Notes: generated by a model not told the origin, from the sequence alone. Positions 16,084-24,914 are shown, counted from the first letter of the stretch. The stretch: DNA of 64,000 nucleotides from Herpetosiphon gulosus (GCF_039545135.1 NZ_BAABRU010000009.1:124001-188000); one strand, 5' to 3'. A program made the numbers and translations.

Positions 16084-16941
16084 TTATTCAGCTGATTGTG
16101 GTGAATCCAACTGATTCAAAAAGCGATCGGTATAGGTTGCTTCGTTGGGGTCAAAATGCTTAGCAGCGCGGGAAAAATAGGGTGTGGTTACCCGCCGCGC
16201 AAACTCCAGCAAGCCCTCTTTTTGAATTGAAGTCAAGGCTTCACGGTAATATTCAAAAATATGAGTATTACCCAAACTCCAACCTGCTTGCAAGGCACCA
16301 GTTGCCACGACTGCCGAAACATCCAACAACGATTGGCCTTCGGTGCGAGCGGTTTCGCGTAATTGATCAAAGGTATCGGCCAAAGCAGTTGGTTCGGGTA
16401 AGCTGCTAGCATTGGCCTTGATCGTTTCCCATGAAGTGCGCAAGGCCGAAACATCAAGCGGCGGTAAATCAACCGCATCGGCAGCAATGCCTGAAGTTCC
16501 TTCCAAACTTTCGAGTAAGGCATCAACCGAGTTGATATTGGCTTCAGCTGGCAACAATTGGCGTTGTTGCAACTCGCTCACCAAAGCTGCCAAATAGGTG
16601 CGCGTACCGCTCGTTACATCCGAAGCGGCGGCTAAAAGCCATAACGGCGACCAACCAAGGCTCAAAAAGCCGACCAATTCAACCGCGTTGCCAGCTACTT
16701 TGCGCTTGGTCAGTTCTTCGATGCTCATTTTTTGGTCGGCATACACATTTGGCACATCGCCAATCAGCTCAATCGTGATCCGCAGCAAGCGATCGAAGGT
16801 CACTTGATAGAGCCGCGTATTGCGCAAACTCTTGGGAACGATCACATTGCTGGCTTCGTTGACCAAGCCGCCAACCAAGGCAGCGCCCGCTCGTAGCGTG
16901 CGTTCTGGCAACGAAATAACATAATTTAAGGGTTTTTCCAT
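16084..16941 (-). CDS. Conserved hypothetical protein, 285 aa
   Basis: I do not recognise a family with confidence. The start at 16941 is set by AAGGAG 8 bases upstream. The protein opens MEKPLNYVISLPERTLRAGA and has one clearly hydrophobic segment (near GFLSLGWSPLWLLAAASDV, about residues 88-106) that could be a membrane helix or buried hairpin. The rest is mostly amphipathic helix with Ala, Leu and Glu. There is no signal peptide, Cys cluster or catalytic motif. It stands alone between the two-component operon (convergent) and a repeat-filled spacer. A polyester-granule or envelope-associated role is possible but only a guess from its helix-rich character. Confidence 0.6.
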   Translation of the reverse strand: MEKPLNYVISLPERTLRAGAALVGGLVNEASNVIVPKSLRNTRLYQVTFDRLLRITIELIGDVPNVYADQKMSIEELTKRKVAGNAVELVGFLSLGWSPLWLLAAASDVTSGTRTYLAALVSELQQRQLLPAEANINSVDALLESLEGTSGIAADAVDLPPLDVSALRTSWETIKANASSLPEPTALADTFDQLRETARTEGQSLLDVSAVVATGALQAGWSLGNTHIFEYYREALTSIQKEGLLEFARRVTTPYFSRAAKHFDPNEATYTDRFLNQLDSPQSAE

Positions 16942-17047
16942 CGACATCTCCTTTGACAGCGCCTGATCTAGGCTAGTGCTAGGACGATTGTTGGCCGAAG
17001 TTTGTTTTAGCCGCGCTAATGTGATCCACATGCGAAACCACAACGGC

Positions 17048-17092
17048 CACGAAGATTTATTTTTTAGCCACGAATTGCACGAATTACACGAA
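17048..17092 (+). repeat. CACGAA repeats, 9-bp period
   Basis: CACGAA occurs at 17048, 17069, 17078 and 17087, the last three exactly 9 bases apart. The pattern resembles the set at 2464-2488 and also sits between genes. Confidence 0.6.
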
Positions 17093-17221
17093 ATATGCTT
17101 CTATTGCCTAATCCCATCGCCCAACCCCTCATCCCTCATCCCGATTTTGCCTTCTGCCTTTTGGTTTTCCTTATGTTCTATGTGAAATGTTTTCATTGGG
17201 TTAATAACCAGTGCTTCCGTT

Positions 17222-17405
17222 CCCTCACCCCCAGCCCCTCTCCCACTGCGGCGGGCGAGGGGAGCACTCCTGGAGCGGTTCCCCCTCGCCTCGCGGGCGG
17301 GAAAGGGGGCTAGGGGGTGAGGGCATGCTGGCTTTTTATGAAATCGCCGAACGCGATCCGTATTGGCGGGCGGGAAAGGGGGCTAGGGGGTGAGGGCATG
17401 CTGGC
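17222..17405. repeat. Palindromic G/C-rich intergenic element with 40-bp direct repeat
   Basis: The left arm (17222-17245, CCCTCACCCCCAGCCCC...) is a near-complement of the right arm (about 17299-17323), so the roughly 100-base unit can fold on itself; a smaller inverted repeat lies inside. The right arm and flank (17293-17332) are repeated exactly at 17366-17405, a perfect 40-base direct repeat with 73-base period. It resembles small non-coding mobile or REP-like elements; no transposase is near. Confidence 0.7.
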
Positions 17406-17450
17406 CGTTGTTAACCTTATAATCCATTACAGCTATGTTCGTGCTCTCCC

Positions 17451-18827
17451 TCATCCTTCCACAAGATGTCGCCACAAAATCTGATAGACATCGGTTGCAT
17501 GCAAAGCCGCCTCAGGCAACAGGCTTGGTTGGTTGGTCAGCAATAGCGGCGCATGCACCGGATCGCTGCTGATAATGCCATGTGAGCCACGCACCACACT
17601 TGGATCAAGCCCAATTACATCCATCAGATAGCGGAACCCAAGCTTTTTCTTGGCTAAGGTTAGGCCAATTTTAGCCATCGGCAAACGTAAATGCGGGTCA
17701 ACAAACAATTCAGCAGGGTCATAGCCTGGCTTGCGGTGAATATCGACCGCCCGTGCAAAATCTGGCGCACGTTGATCATCAAGCCAGTAATAGTAGCTAA
17801 ACCAAGCATCGGCCTCGGCAATCGCCACCAACTCGCCCGAACGTTCGTGATCTAAGCCATACTCGCGTTTACCCTCAGCATCAAGCACCTTGGCAATCCC
17901 AGGCGTAGCTTCAAGCAAGGCTTTGACTCGCTCCAGATAACTTAAATCGTTGACATAGACGTGGGCAATTTGATGATCAGCCACAGCAAAGGCTTTGCTC
18001 ACGCCGGCATCGAGTAATTCGCGGCCCAATTCCTCGCGCACTGCAATCAAGCCTGCTGCCCGCAACAGCCGATTAATTGCAACTGGCCGATTAACGCTAG
18101 TAATACCATATTCCGATAAAATTACGATCCGCGCATTCCGTTGCTCATAAAAATCCAGCAAATCGCCAACAACTTGATCGATTTCGGCTAATTGGCTAGC
18201 ACAACGCTCACTATCCGCACCATATTGCTGAAAACAATAATCCAAGTGCGGCAAATAAATTAAACTCAAGGTTGGATTATAACGTTGTTCAACAGTTTTG
18301 GCCGATTCGGCAATCCAGCGTGATGAGGCAATTGAAGAATTTGGCCCCCAAAAATTAAATAAAGGAAACTGGCCCAAATCACGTTGCAAATCATCGCGCA
18401 ATTCGGCTGGCTGGCTATAAATATCAGGTAATTTACGCCCATCGGCTGGGTACATCGGGCGTGGTGTAACTGCAACATCAACCGATGAATACATGTTGTA
18501 CCACCAGAACAAATTAGCGCAGGTAAAATTGGGATCAAGCGCTTTGGCCGCTTCCCAAATTTTGGGTGCTTGCACTAATTTGTTCGATTGCCGCCAAAAT
18601 TTGATTTCACATTCATCACGAAAATACCAACCATTACCAACAATTCCATGATCGCTGGGCATTTTACCTGTGAGATAGGTTGCTTGCATGCTACAGGTCA
18701 CCGCCGGAACGATCGGTTTAATCGAGGCTTGGGCAGTTTTTTGCTGCCATGCGTTTAAACGTGGCGTGTATTGCCCAATCAAGGCTGGGGTCAGTCCAAC
18801 CACATTAATTACAACGGTTTTATGCAT
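17451..18827 (-). CDS. eboF: EboF-like alkaline-phosphatase-superfamily protein
   Basis: This 458-residue protein belongs to the nucleotide pyrophosphatase/phosphodiesterase branch. The family block PAVTCSMQATYLTGKMPSDHGIVGN carries the presumed nucleophile Thr44. Other expected metal ligands look altered: the usual N-terminal Asp-Gly reads VVG (residues 9-11) and the usual SDHG reads SEYG. LPHLDY and GSHG are kept. The ebo version may therefore bind metal differently or act on an unusual phosphoester. AAGGA lies 8 bases before the ATG, which comes 1 base after the UbiA stop. It is the last gene of the ebo cluster; in cyanobacteria such clusters serve export or maturation of scytonemin-type precursors. 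Confidence 0.85.
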   Translation of the reverse strand: MHKTVVINVVGLTPALIGQYTPRLNAWQQKTAQASIKPIVPAVTCSMQATYLTGKMPSDHGIVGNGWYFRDECEIKFWRQSNKLVQAPKIWEAAKALDPNFTCANLFWWYNMYSSVDVAVTPRPMYPADGRKLPDIYSQPAELRDDLQRDLGQFPLFNFWGPNSSIASSRWIAESAKTVEQRYNPTLSLIYLPHLDYCFQQYGADSERCASQLAEIDQVVGDLLDFYEQRNARIVILSEYGITSVNRPVAINRLLRAAGLIAVREELGRELLDAGVSKAFAVADHQIAHVYVNDLSYLERVKALLEATPGIAKVLDAEGKREYGLDHERSGELVAIAEADAWFSYYYWLDDQRAPDFARAVDIHRKPGYDPAELFVDPHLRLPMAKIGLTLAKKKLGFRYLMDVIGLDPSVVRGSHGIISSDPVHAPLLLTNQPSLLPEAALHATDVYQILWRHLVEG

Positions 18828-18828
18828 C

Positions 18829-19683
18829 TTAAGTTCCTTGAATCGAACGCTGCGCCAAACGGGTCAGCCCAAAGGCGGCGATGGCAAATGCACAGGCCCA
18901 CAAATTGCCTGCCACAATGCACACCAAGGCATCAAACAGGCTAATGCCAGCAATCAGGCGGCCAATTGCTGGGCCGATTTGGCGCTGGCGATAGACCAAA
19001 CGCATACTATGCAACGACCAACTTAGCAAAGCCACGCTCACCAGAATTGGGCTAAAATCGGGTGTAATCAAGGCGTAGCCAATTGGCAACAGCACACACA
19101 TTGCTGGCCAAAGTGCCTTCAATTGCGGGCGTAACTCCGATTTGGCAATAAAGGTAAAGCCCATTACATAGCTAAACAATAAGCCAACCGCTAGCCATGC
19201 TTGCCACGAAAAGGCTGCACCCAAGGCAGCAATCGTGCTGAGATAGACTAAAATTCGCGTGCCAGCCATCAGAATCGGGCTGATTGGGTTGGTTTTGTGC
19301 CACAGATCGTAGAGCGCAATCAGCCCAACCAAACCACTTGCCCAAATCAGGCCTTGCCAACTGACCAAGGCTACACAGGCCAAGCCAATGCCGAATAAGC
19401 CGATTGTCAGTAACAAAGCGGACTTGCGGCTCACCCGACCGCTTGGCAATGGGCGTTCTGGGCGTTCGCGTTGGTCAATCGCGTAATCACACCAATCGTT
19501 AAAAACCATGCCAGCGCTATAAAACAAACTGAAAGCCAAAGCCAACAGCCAGACCCGCCAATCGCCAAGACTTACGCCCGCCAAAGCCACACCAGCAAGC
19601 GTGTTGCTGATCACGGTCGGATTATTGGAGATGCGCATGAGTTCGAGATAGGCCCACCAGCCAGATTTAGCGTTTGAGTTCAT
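18829..19683 (-). CDS. eboC: EboC, UbiA-family prenyltransferase
   Basis: This 284-residue integral membrane protein has about eight or nine helices. The first prenyl-diphosphate motif is intact as NDWCDYAID, with Asn62, Asp63, Asp66 and Asp70, followed by RERPERPLPSGRVS typical of UbiA enzymes. The second Asp-rich motif is not obvious. It should join an isoprenoid chain to an acceptor made by the cluster; neither substrate is readable. The start is uncertain: the ATG at 19683 gives a 17-base overlap with eboE; an ATG at 19698 and a GTG at 19704 also lie in frame, none with a strong ribosome site. Confidence 0.85.
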   Translation of the reverse strand: MNSNAKSGWWAYLELMRISNNPTVISNTLAGVALAGVSLGDWRVWLLALAFSLFYSAGMVFNDWCDYAIDQRERPERPLPSGRVSRKSALLLTIGLFGIGLACVALVSWQGLIWASGLVGLIALYDLWHKTNPISPILMAGTRILVYLSTIAALGAAFSWQAWLAVGLLFSYVMGFTFIAKSELRPQLKALWPAMCVLLPIGYALITPDFSPILVSVALLSWSLHSMRLVYRQRQIGPAIGRLIAGISLFDALVCIVAGNLWACAFAIAAFGLTRLAQRSIQGT

Positions 19684-20869
19684 GCAACACCCACGCATAT
19701 TCACGAGCGATCGATTCGGTCAGATCAAGCTTCAATTGACTCGGTAGCACATCCCAGGTATAGGTTTCAATCTCTAAATGCTGGCTGTAGGGCTGTTCGT
19801 TCAAGGCTTGCAAACTTTCAAGCAAAGCTGGCTGGGTAGCGTTGAGCAGGCCAAAACTAGCAGTAAAAATCGGTACATGAAAATGAATCCGCCATTCGCA
19901 AGCCGCTGGATCGTCAATCGCCGCCAAGGCTTGAGGCAAATCGCGATATTGCTGCAACGAGCCATCGTGGTTGCGCTGAATCACTTGATGCAAATAAATT
20001 GCTTCGCTGAATGGCGCTAAGGCGGCGGCGACGGCCTGGCGATTATCATTAAGCGTTACTTGCAAAGCTGAGCTAAGTTGCACTTTGGCAATGCTAATGC
20101 CTGCTGCTTGATAAGCGGCGATCACTTGGCGCGGCGCTTCGTAGGCCACGGCGCAATGACAGATATCCAAACAGGCTCCGACATGGCGACGAATCACATT
20201 CTGGGCTTCCAGCAACGAGCAATCGAGTCGAGCTGCTAATTCAACAGCGCCAACATCCAACAATTGCCCAACATAGCGAATTAATTCGCTGCTGGTTTCG
20301 AGCAAACCATCTGGCTCAGGCTCAAAGGCTAATTGAATCACAATCCCGCGTTGGCGTTCAAGTTGCACCAACGCGGCAACCACCTGCAAGACATGGCGAT
20401 TCAACAATTCCCACGGCACAGCGGCCAAATCGGCAAACCATGGCTTATAGCTCAAAGGGCTGGTCGAAATCGAGCCGACCATGCCGTTGGGCAACAGTGC
20501 CGCTAAAATCTCGATCAGACGCAAAGTGTAGGCCACTCGTTCAGGCTCGCGCCAATCGGGAGCATGCACTTGATCTTTGACTGGTTGTTGGTGGAAGGGA
20601 TGGTAGGGAAAGCCATTCAAGGTAAACACATACAGATTATGTTGAGTTAGCCATGCTTGAAAATCAGCAAGCGTAATTGGCTCAAGCAATTCGTGGCTTT
20701 CCTGGCCCGAAAGCCGCAAACCAATGCCAAAGGCTTGGTCGGGAGCGAGGCGCTGCTTGAGATCAAGCACATGCTGTTGTAAACCAGTCAAGACGGCTGG
20801 CCAGCCGTTGGCTGGATGAATATTGGTGCAATAGGTTAAATCGAGTTGAGGCGCTTGATTAAGCTGCAT
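19667..20869 (-). CDS. eboE: EboE, TIM-barrel sugar-phosphate-isomerase-like protein
   Basis: This 400-residue protein matches the EboE type: it opens with DLTYCTNIHPANGW and continues with FGIGLRLSGQ, then VFTLNGFPYHPFH and VKDQVHAPDWREPERVAYT. A xylose-isomerase-like TIM barrel is expected. Candidate metal ligands lie in IQLAFEPEPDG and CLDICHCAVAYE, and in WRIHFHVPIF. Biochemical function is unknown; the fold suggests isomerisation or epimerisation of a sugar or polyol. GGAAG precedes the ATG, 12 bases after the end of eboB. Confidence 0.88.
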   Translation of the reverse strand: MQLNQAPQLDLTYCTNIHPANGWPAVLTGLQQHVLDLKQRLAPDQAFGIGLRLSGQESHELLEPITLADFQAWLTQHNLYVFTLNGFPYHPFHQQPVKDQVHAPDWREPERVAYTLRLIEILAALLPNGMVGSISTSPLSYKPWFADLAAVPWELLNRHVLQVVAALVQLERQRGIVIQLAFEPEPDGLLETSSELIRYVGQLLDVGAVELAARLDCSLLEAQNVIRRHVGACLDICHCAVAYEAPRQVIAAYQAAGISIAKVQLSSALQVTLNDNRQAVAAALAPFSEAIYLHQVIQRNHDGSLQQYRDLPQALAAIDDPAACEWRIHFHVPIFTASFGLLNATQPALLESLQALNEQPYSQHLEIETYTWDVLPSQLKLDLTESIAREYAWVLHELKR

Positions 20870-20881
20870 ATGCTTCCATTT

Positions 20882-21715
20882 CTAACGCACAAGGGCGGGC
20901 TGCTCAAGCGACGCAAACTTAAATTTGGGGCATTGGCTCAGGAAACGGCAAGGATTGTTATAGACCACCTCGTGAATCCATTGGTTGGAATGGCCACGGC
21001 GGCGCATTTCAAACATACAATTGGGAATAGCCAGCGGTTGGCTTGGCCCCCAATCGCAGGCCGAAGCGACACACAAACGCTCAGTACCATAGATTTCGAG
21101 CATATCAATCGCGCGGCCTGGCGAAACTTTGGTCATCGGATAAAGCGTCAAGCCCGCCCAAAACCCATGTTCAAGCACCATGCGAATCGTATGTTCCTCA
21201 ACATGGTCAACCATCACGCGGCTGGGATCGATGCGGCTGTTGCTAGCTAAAGTTTCGACAATCGCCTTCGTGCCTTTGTATTTGTCTTCAAGGTGCGGGG
21301 TGTGAATATGAATTAATTGGTTATGTTCAAGCGCTAATTCAACATGATCAATAAAGGTGGCTAGCTCATTGCGGGTCACCCGGTTGAGGCCAATTTCGCC
21401 AATCCCAAGCACAGTTGGTTGATCTAAAAATTGCGGAATGATCGCCAAAACTTCGCGAGCCAACTCACGATCTTCGCCTTCCTTGGGGTTTAAACAGAGC
21501 CAGGTGTAATGCTGAATGCCATATTTAGCGGCGCGTTGGGGTTCAAACTCAGTCAAATGTTTAAAATAATCGGCAAAGGCACTGGCTGAAACCCGATCAT
21601 ACCCTGCCCAAAAAGCTGGCTCAGTCACCGCAACACAGCCAGTCAAGGCCATGGCATGATAATCGTCGGTTGTGCGCGAAACCATATGCGCATGCAAATC
21701 GATGTAATTGATCAT
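20882..21715 (-). CDS. eboB: EboB, TatD-like metal-dependent hydrolase
   Basis: This 277-residue amidohydrolase-fold protein opens [19 protein letters not shown], with the N-terminal His-X-His metal pair. It goes on with the TatD-type GIGEIGLNR (bridging Glu), IHIHTPH, a DHVEEHT histidine and a late CDWGP aspartate, so the metal site appears complete. The start at 21715 is set by AAGGAG and by ATGA overlap with the small upstream gene; a longer in-frame start inside that gene is rejected. It lies between the 100-residue gene and eboE in a tightly packed operon. Confidence 0.88.
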   Translation of the reverse strand: MINYIDLHAHMVSRTTDDYHAMALTGCVAVTEPAFWAGYDRVSASAFADYFKHLTEFEPQRAAKYGIQHYTWLCLNPKEGEDRELAREVLAIIPQFLDQPTVLGIGEIGLNRVTRNELATFIDHVELALEHNQLIHIHTPHLEDKYKGTKAIVETLASNSRIDPSRVMVDHVEEHTIRMVLEHGFWAGLTLYPMTKVSPGRAIDMLEIYGTERLCVASACDWGPSQPLAIPNCMFEMRRRGHSNQWIHEVVYNNPCRFLSQCPKFKFASLEQPALVR

Positions 21716-22014
21716 TGCTCGCTCTCCTTGGCAGCACCATAGGCACTTTGGCCGTCGCGTTCGGCGCGTAATTCGCTGCTCACATCGCTCAACAACATTT
21801 GGATGCATTCAACTCGGCCAAATTCATCGCTATTCAAGGCCTTGAGTGCTTCGCGAAAGGCTTTAATCCGAAAGTCATCGTTGGCGTTATGCTCAACTGA
21901 GCGATCAAAGCGATCCAAAAAAGCCGCAATATCTAAAATTTTGGTGCGATGCTCAATAAATTCCAGTTCAATCAACTCACGCTGGCTGCGTGGGCAAGAG
22001 CCTTCAATCTGCAT
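21712..22014 (-). CDS. Small protein of the ebo cluster (100 aa), EboA position
   Basis: This 100-residue, highly charged helical protein has no signal peptide or membrane segment. It is translated from an ATG with GAGG upstream, 12 bases after eboD, and its TGA overlaps the ATG of eboB (ATGA), so it is a genuine operon member. The phrases [20 protein letters not shown] and [20 protein letters not shown] look like a small helical bundle. EboA proteins known to me are more than twice this length, so this may be a reduced EboA or an unrelated small partner. I cannot decide from sequence alone. Confidence 0.75.
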   Translation of the reverse strand: MQIEGSCPRSQRELIELEFIEHRTKILDIAAFLDRFDRSVEHNANDDFRIKAFREALKALNSDEFGRVECIQMLLSDVSSELRAERDGQSAYGAAKESEQ

Positions 22015-22026
22015 AAAATCCTCGCT

Positions 22027-23184
22027 TTAAGCCCGTTCGGCTAAATATCGAATGGCTTGTTGCATCATTGTTAAATCAATCGTGTGAACATCGTAGGGTT
22101 GGCCGATGCCGCGAATCAAGGTAATGGTTAATTGGCCGCCAAGGTGTTCGCGAAATTCGGCCAAACCGCTTAGCAAACTTTGGGGATGTTCGGGCTGTTC
22201 AAGCTGGTTGCTAAGGGCTGGATGATACAGTTCAAAACCAACCGCCATTAAACAATTTAACACTCGTTGCCAATCGGCCTCGGCTAAATCACCCTTTAAA
22301 TAACTGTAGGTACAATCCAAGGCGATGCCAATTGCTACCGCCTCACCATGCCGCAAACTATAATTGCTGAGCTGTTCAAGTTTATGCGCCGCCCAATGAC
22401 CAAAATCCAAGGGCCGCGCCGAGCCACGCTCAAATGGGTCGCCCCCAGCAATGTGGACCAAATGCAATTCGGCACAGCGAAAAACCTGATCGGCCATTAC
22501 CGCCAAATCACGTTGCTGTAGGGCAACAGCAGTGCGCTCAATCGTGGCAAAAAAAACGGAATCTTTGAGCAAAGCCACCTTGATTGCCTCGGCGATGCCG
22601 CTGCGCCAATCACGTTCGCTCAGCGTTGTGAGAAAATGGCTATCGTTGAGCACGGCATAGGGCGGGGCAAACGTGCCCAAGAAATTCTTTTTGCCAAAGG
22701 CATTGATGCTATTTTTGACCCCAACTGCTGCATCGTTTTGAGCCAAAACTGTGGTTGGCACACGAATTAAGCGCACCCCACGGTGAGCCGTCGCTGCTGC
22801 ATAGCCAACCATATCGATTAATGCGCCGCCACCGATTGCCATTAGATACGAATGGCGATCGATCGCATAACGATTAATTCCATCGTAAACTGCTTGCAAT
22901 GGCTCAGTGGTATGCTTGATCGCTTCACCACCAACTAAAACTAGGCTTGGCTTAACCAAGGTAAAGGCTTGACTGGCTTGGGCATAGGCTGCAATCTGAG
23001 TTAATAGATTTGGGTGATGCTCAGCCACAGCCTGATCAAGCACAACCCAAAGCTTGGGTACACTAGCGCTTGGTGCAAATAATTCATGGAGAATTGGGTT
23101 ATCCAAGGCAAATAATCGCTGAGTACAATGCACTGGATAGGAATAGCGTACTTCAAATGCTTGCTGGATCGAACGCATAGCCAT
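22027..23184 (-). CDS. eboD: EboD, 3-dehydroquinate-synthase-like enzyme
   Basis: This 385-residue protein belongs to the DHQ synthase/sugar-phosphate cyclase superfamily. It has the NAD-binding SYLMAIGGGALIDMVGYAAA, RVPTTVLAQNDAAVG, and the metal-site blocks SGIAEAIKVALLKD (Glu), DFGHWAAHKLEQ and RHGEAVAIG (two His). All are intact, so cyclase activity on a sugar phosphate is likely, though the product need not be dehydroquinate; ebo-type and valiolone-type cyclases use other substrates. The ATG at 23184 has only a weak GGCGAG upstream; 23178 is an alternative. It is the first gene of the ebo operon, downstream of a plausible promoter. Confidence 0.85.
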   Translation of the reverse strand: MAMRSIQQAFEVRYSYPVHCTQRLFALDNPILHELFAPSASVPKLWVVLDQAVAEHHPNLLTQIAAYAQASQAFTLVKPSLVLVGGEAIKHTTEPLQAVYDGINRYAIDRHSYLMAIGGGALIDMVGYAAATAHRGVRLIRVPTTVLAQNDAAVGVKNSINAFGKKNFLGTFAPPYAVLNDSHFLTTLSERDWRSGIAEAIKVALLKDSVFFATIERTAVALQQRDLAVMADQVFRCAELHLVHIAGGDPFERGSARPLDFGHWAAHKLEQLSNYSLRHGEAVAIGIALDCTYSYLKGDLAEADWQRVLNCLMAVGFELYHPALSNQLEQPEHPQSLLSGLAEFREHLGGQLTITLIRGIGQPYDVHTIDLTMMQQAIRYLAERA

Positions 23185-23230
23185 CTCGCCAACTAGGAGC
23201 AACTGCTCAAATAATCAATAGTATTACAAT

Positions 23231-23258
23231 ATTCTAATTTTAGCATAGCTCGTAGTAA
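23231..23258 (-). promoter_or_regulatory. Likely promoter of the ebo operon
   Basis: On the minus strand TTACTA (23253-23258) and TAGAAT (23231-23236) are 16 bases apart, in an A+T-rich 83-base gap between yggS and eboD. Confidence 0.45.
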
Positions 23259-23267
23259 GACGTTATT

Positions 23268-24014
23268 TTAGCGAGCGCCAAACAGCGCCGTGCCCACCCG
23301 CACAATCGTTGAGCCTTCTTCGATTGCTACCTCAAAATCGCCGCTCATACCCATCGAAAGCTCTGGTAATGGGCGATCAAGCCGCTGTTCAAGTTGGTCA
23401 CGCAGCTCGCGCAAGGAGCGAAAGCATGGGCGCACCACGCCTTCAACATCATCAGAATAGGGCGCAATCGTCATTAGGCCACGTAAATCGATCAACGGCA
23501 ATTCAGCGATTGCCCGCACTTCGCCTACAAAATCGAGCCATGCAGGGTTACGCACTCCACCAGCTAGCTCAAACCCATCCTTGGAGCGCTCACCTGAAAC
23601 ATTGACTTGCAACAAAATTGGCAAGGGCTGCGGAATCAGATTAGCTTCTTCATCAACAATTCGATTGAGAATTTCGGCCAACTTCACACTATCGATTGAG
23701 TGAATTAATGAAAAAAGCTTGGCAGCACGCCGAGCTTTATTGCGTTGCAAATGGCCGATTAAATGCCAACGGGTTTGGGCCAGGGCTTCGGGCGTTTGCA
23801 GGGCAATTTTCTCCTCGGCTTCTTGCACCCGATTTTCACCCACATCGTGAATGCCTGCCGCCAATACCGCATTAATCCGTAGTATAGGATGAGTTTTGGT
23901 GACTGCAATCAAGCGCACGCTGGCTGGATCACGCTGGCTGCGCTGGGCGGCTTGGATGATCCGCTGTTGAATCTGAGCGACCTGTTCCAACAATCGGGCG
24001 TGATCAAACGGCAT
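23268..24014 (-). CDS. yggS: PLP homeostasis protein, YggS/PROSC family
   Basis: This 248-residue TIM-barrel protein binds pyridoxal phosphate through Lys40 in LIAVTKTHP. The family blocks HDVGENRVQEAEEK, RWHLIGHLQRNKA, ILLQVNVSGERSKDGF and LSMGMSGDFEVAIEEGSTIVRVGTALFG are all present. The family buffers PLP supply rather than catalysing a known reaction. The start at 24014 has GAGG 6 bases upstream and overlaps the end of pgeF by 11 bases; an upstream in-frame start at 24035 is less likely. The pgeF-yggS pair is conserved in many bacteria. Confidence 0.93.
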   Translation of the reverse strand: MPFDHARLLEQVAQIQQRIIQAAQRSQRDPASVRLIAVTKTHPILRINAVLAAGIHDVGENRVQEAEEKIALQTPEALAQTRWHLIGHLQRNKARRAAKLFSLIHSIDSVKLAEILNRIVDEEANLIPQPLPILLQVNVSGERSKDGFELAGGVRNPAWLDFVGEVRAIAELPLIDLRGLMTIAPYSDDVEGVVRPCFRSLRELRDQLEQRLDRPLPELSMGMSGDFEVAIEEGSTIVRVGTALFGAR

Positions 24015-24810
24015 GGTGTACCTCGCGTAGACCAATCACAGCGGCAAATCGACCAGTGGCTCCTCGTTCATGGCGATGCGAGAAGAAACGATCATGATGA
24101 CAAGCAGTACACATATTCATCCGAATCAGGTTAGCTGGTTGAATGCCTGCTTGCAATAACCAATGGGCATTAGCCGCCCATAAATCAAAATGAGGGCGTG
24201 GCTTGCCAAGCTGGCGCAACAACATTTGGGCTGAATGTTCAGCAAAGGCCTGTTCAACGGCACCGATCACTGGCTGATCAACTTCATAGCAGCATGGGCC
24301 GATCGCTGGGCCAATTGCCGCCAAAATGTTGGCTGGCTGCGAGCCAAATTGGGCTTGCATCGTGGTGATCATTACCTGAGCAATGTTATTAACCGTGCCT
24401 TGCCAACCAGCATGGGCCACCCCAACCGCTTGAGCAACCGGATCAAAAAATAGCAGCGGGGTACAATCAGCAAAATTAGCCCAAAGCACCAAGCCTGGTT
24501 GATTAGTCACAAGGCCATCGGCAGGTGGTAGGGTTGTTTCACGCTCGATCGCGCCCCGCCCACGCTGCAACTCACCCACCACCGCGACAGTTGTGCCATG
24601 CACTTGGCCTGCTAAAATGGCATCATCCAAACGAAAGCCTACTCGGTCGGCAAAGCGCCGACGATTCGCCAAGACTGCGGCAGGGTCATCGGGCCGCGAA
24701 AAACCAAGGTTGAGGGTCGCATGCGGTGGGACGCTCACCCCACCTTGGCGGGTTGAAATACCATGGATCAACTCAGGATAACGCAATAAGCGTTGAATTT
24801 GCTCAATCAT
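24004..24810 (-). CDS. pgeF: Peptidoglycan editing factor PgeF (YfiH/LACC1 family)
   Basis: This 268-residue laccase-domain protein has the family's GQVHGTTVA, an ADGLVTNQPGLVLWANFADC block followed by TPLLFFDP, AVGVAHAGWQGTV and a late IGPCCYEV. These supply the zinc-binding Cys and His residues. Family members have been shown to act as purine nucleoside phosphorylases/deaminases and to limit misincorporation of amino acids into peptidoglycan precursors. The ATG has no strong ribosome site visible in its leader. The gene overlaps yggS downstream by 11 bases, so the two are co-translated. Confidence 0.92.
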   Translation of the reverse strand: MIEQIQRLLRYPELIHGISTRQGGVSVPPHATLNLGFSRPDDPAAVLANRRRFADRVGFRLDDAILAGQVHGTTVAVVGELQRGRGAIERETTLPPADGLVTNQPGLVLWANFADCTPLLFFDPVAQAVGVAHAGWQGTVNNIAQVMITTMQAQFGSQPANILAAIGPAIGPCCYEVDQPVIGAVEQAFAEHSAQMLLRQLGKPRPHFDLWAANAHWLLQAGIQPANLIRMNMCTACHHDRFFSHRHERGATGRFAAVIGLREVHHAV

Positions 24811-24914
24811 GCCAACCCCCGTGGATTGCTAAGATGCGCTTGCATTTAAGTAGCAACACTGCAAAAAGCGTACTAGCGCCAATCATAACACCAGATAGGC
24901 TGGAATTGCGCCAC

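Larger units (their letters stand above)
16942..17450. other. Repeat-filled intergenic region
   Basis: These 509 bases hold no supported gene. They contain a 9-bp-period CACGAA repeat (17048-17092), C-rich words (about 17100-17150) and a G/C-rich palindromic element with a partial second copy (17222-17405), then a short spacer to the end of eboF. Confidence 0.6.

Noticed and set aside
17211-17393. Short open frames across the G/C-rich palindromic element
   Set aside because: Composition and fold-back structure mark it as non-coding; products are Pro/Arg/Gly low-complexity.
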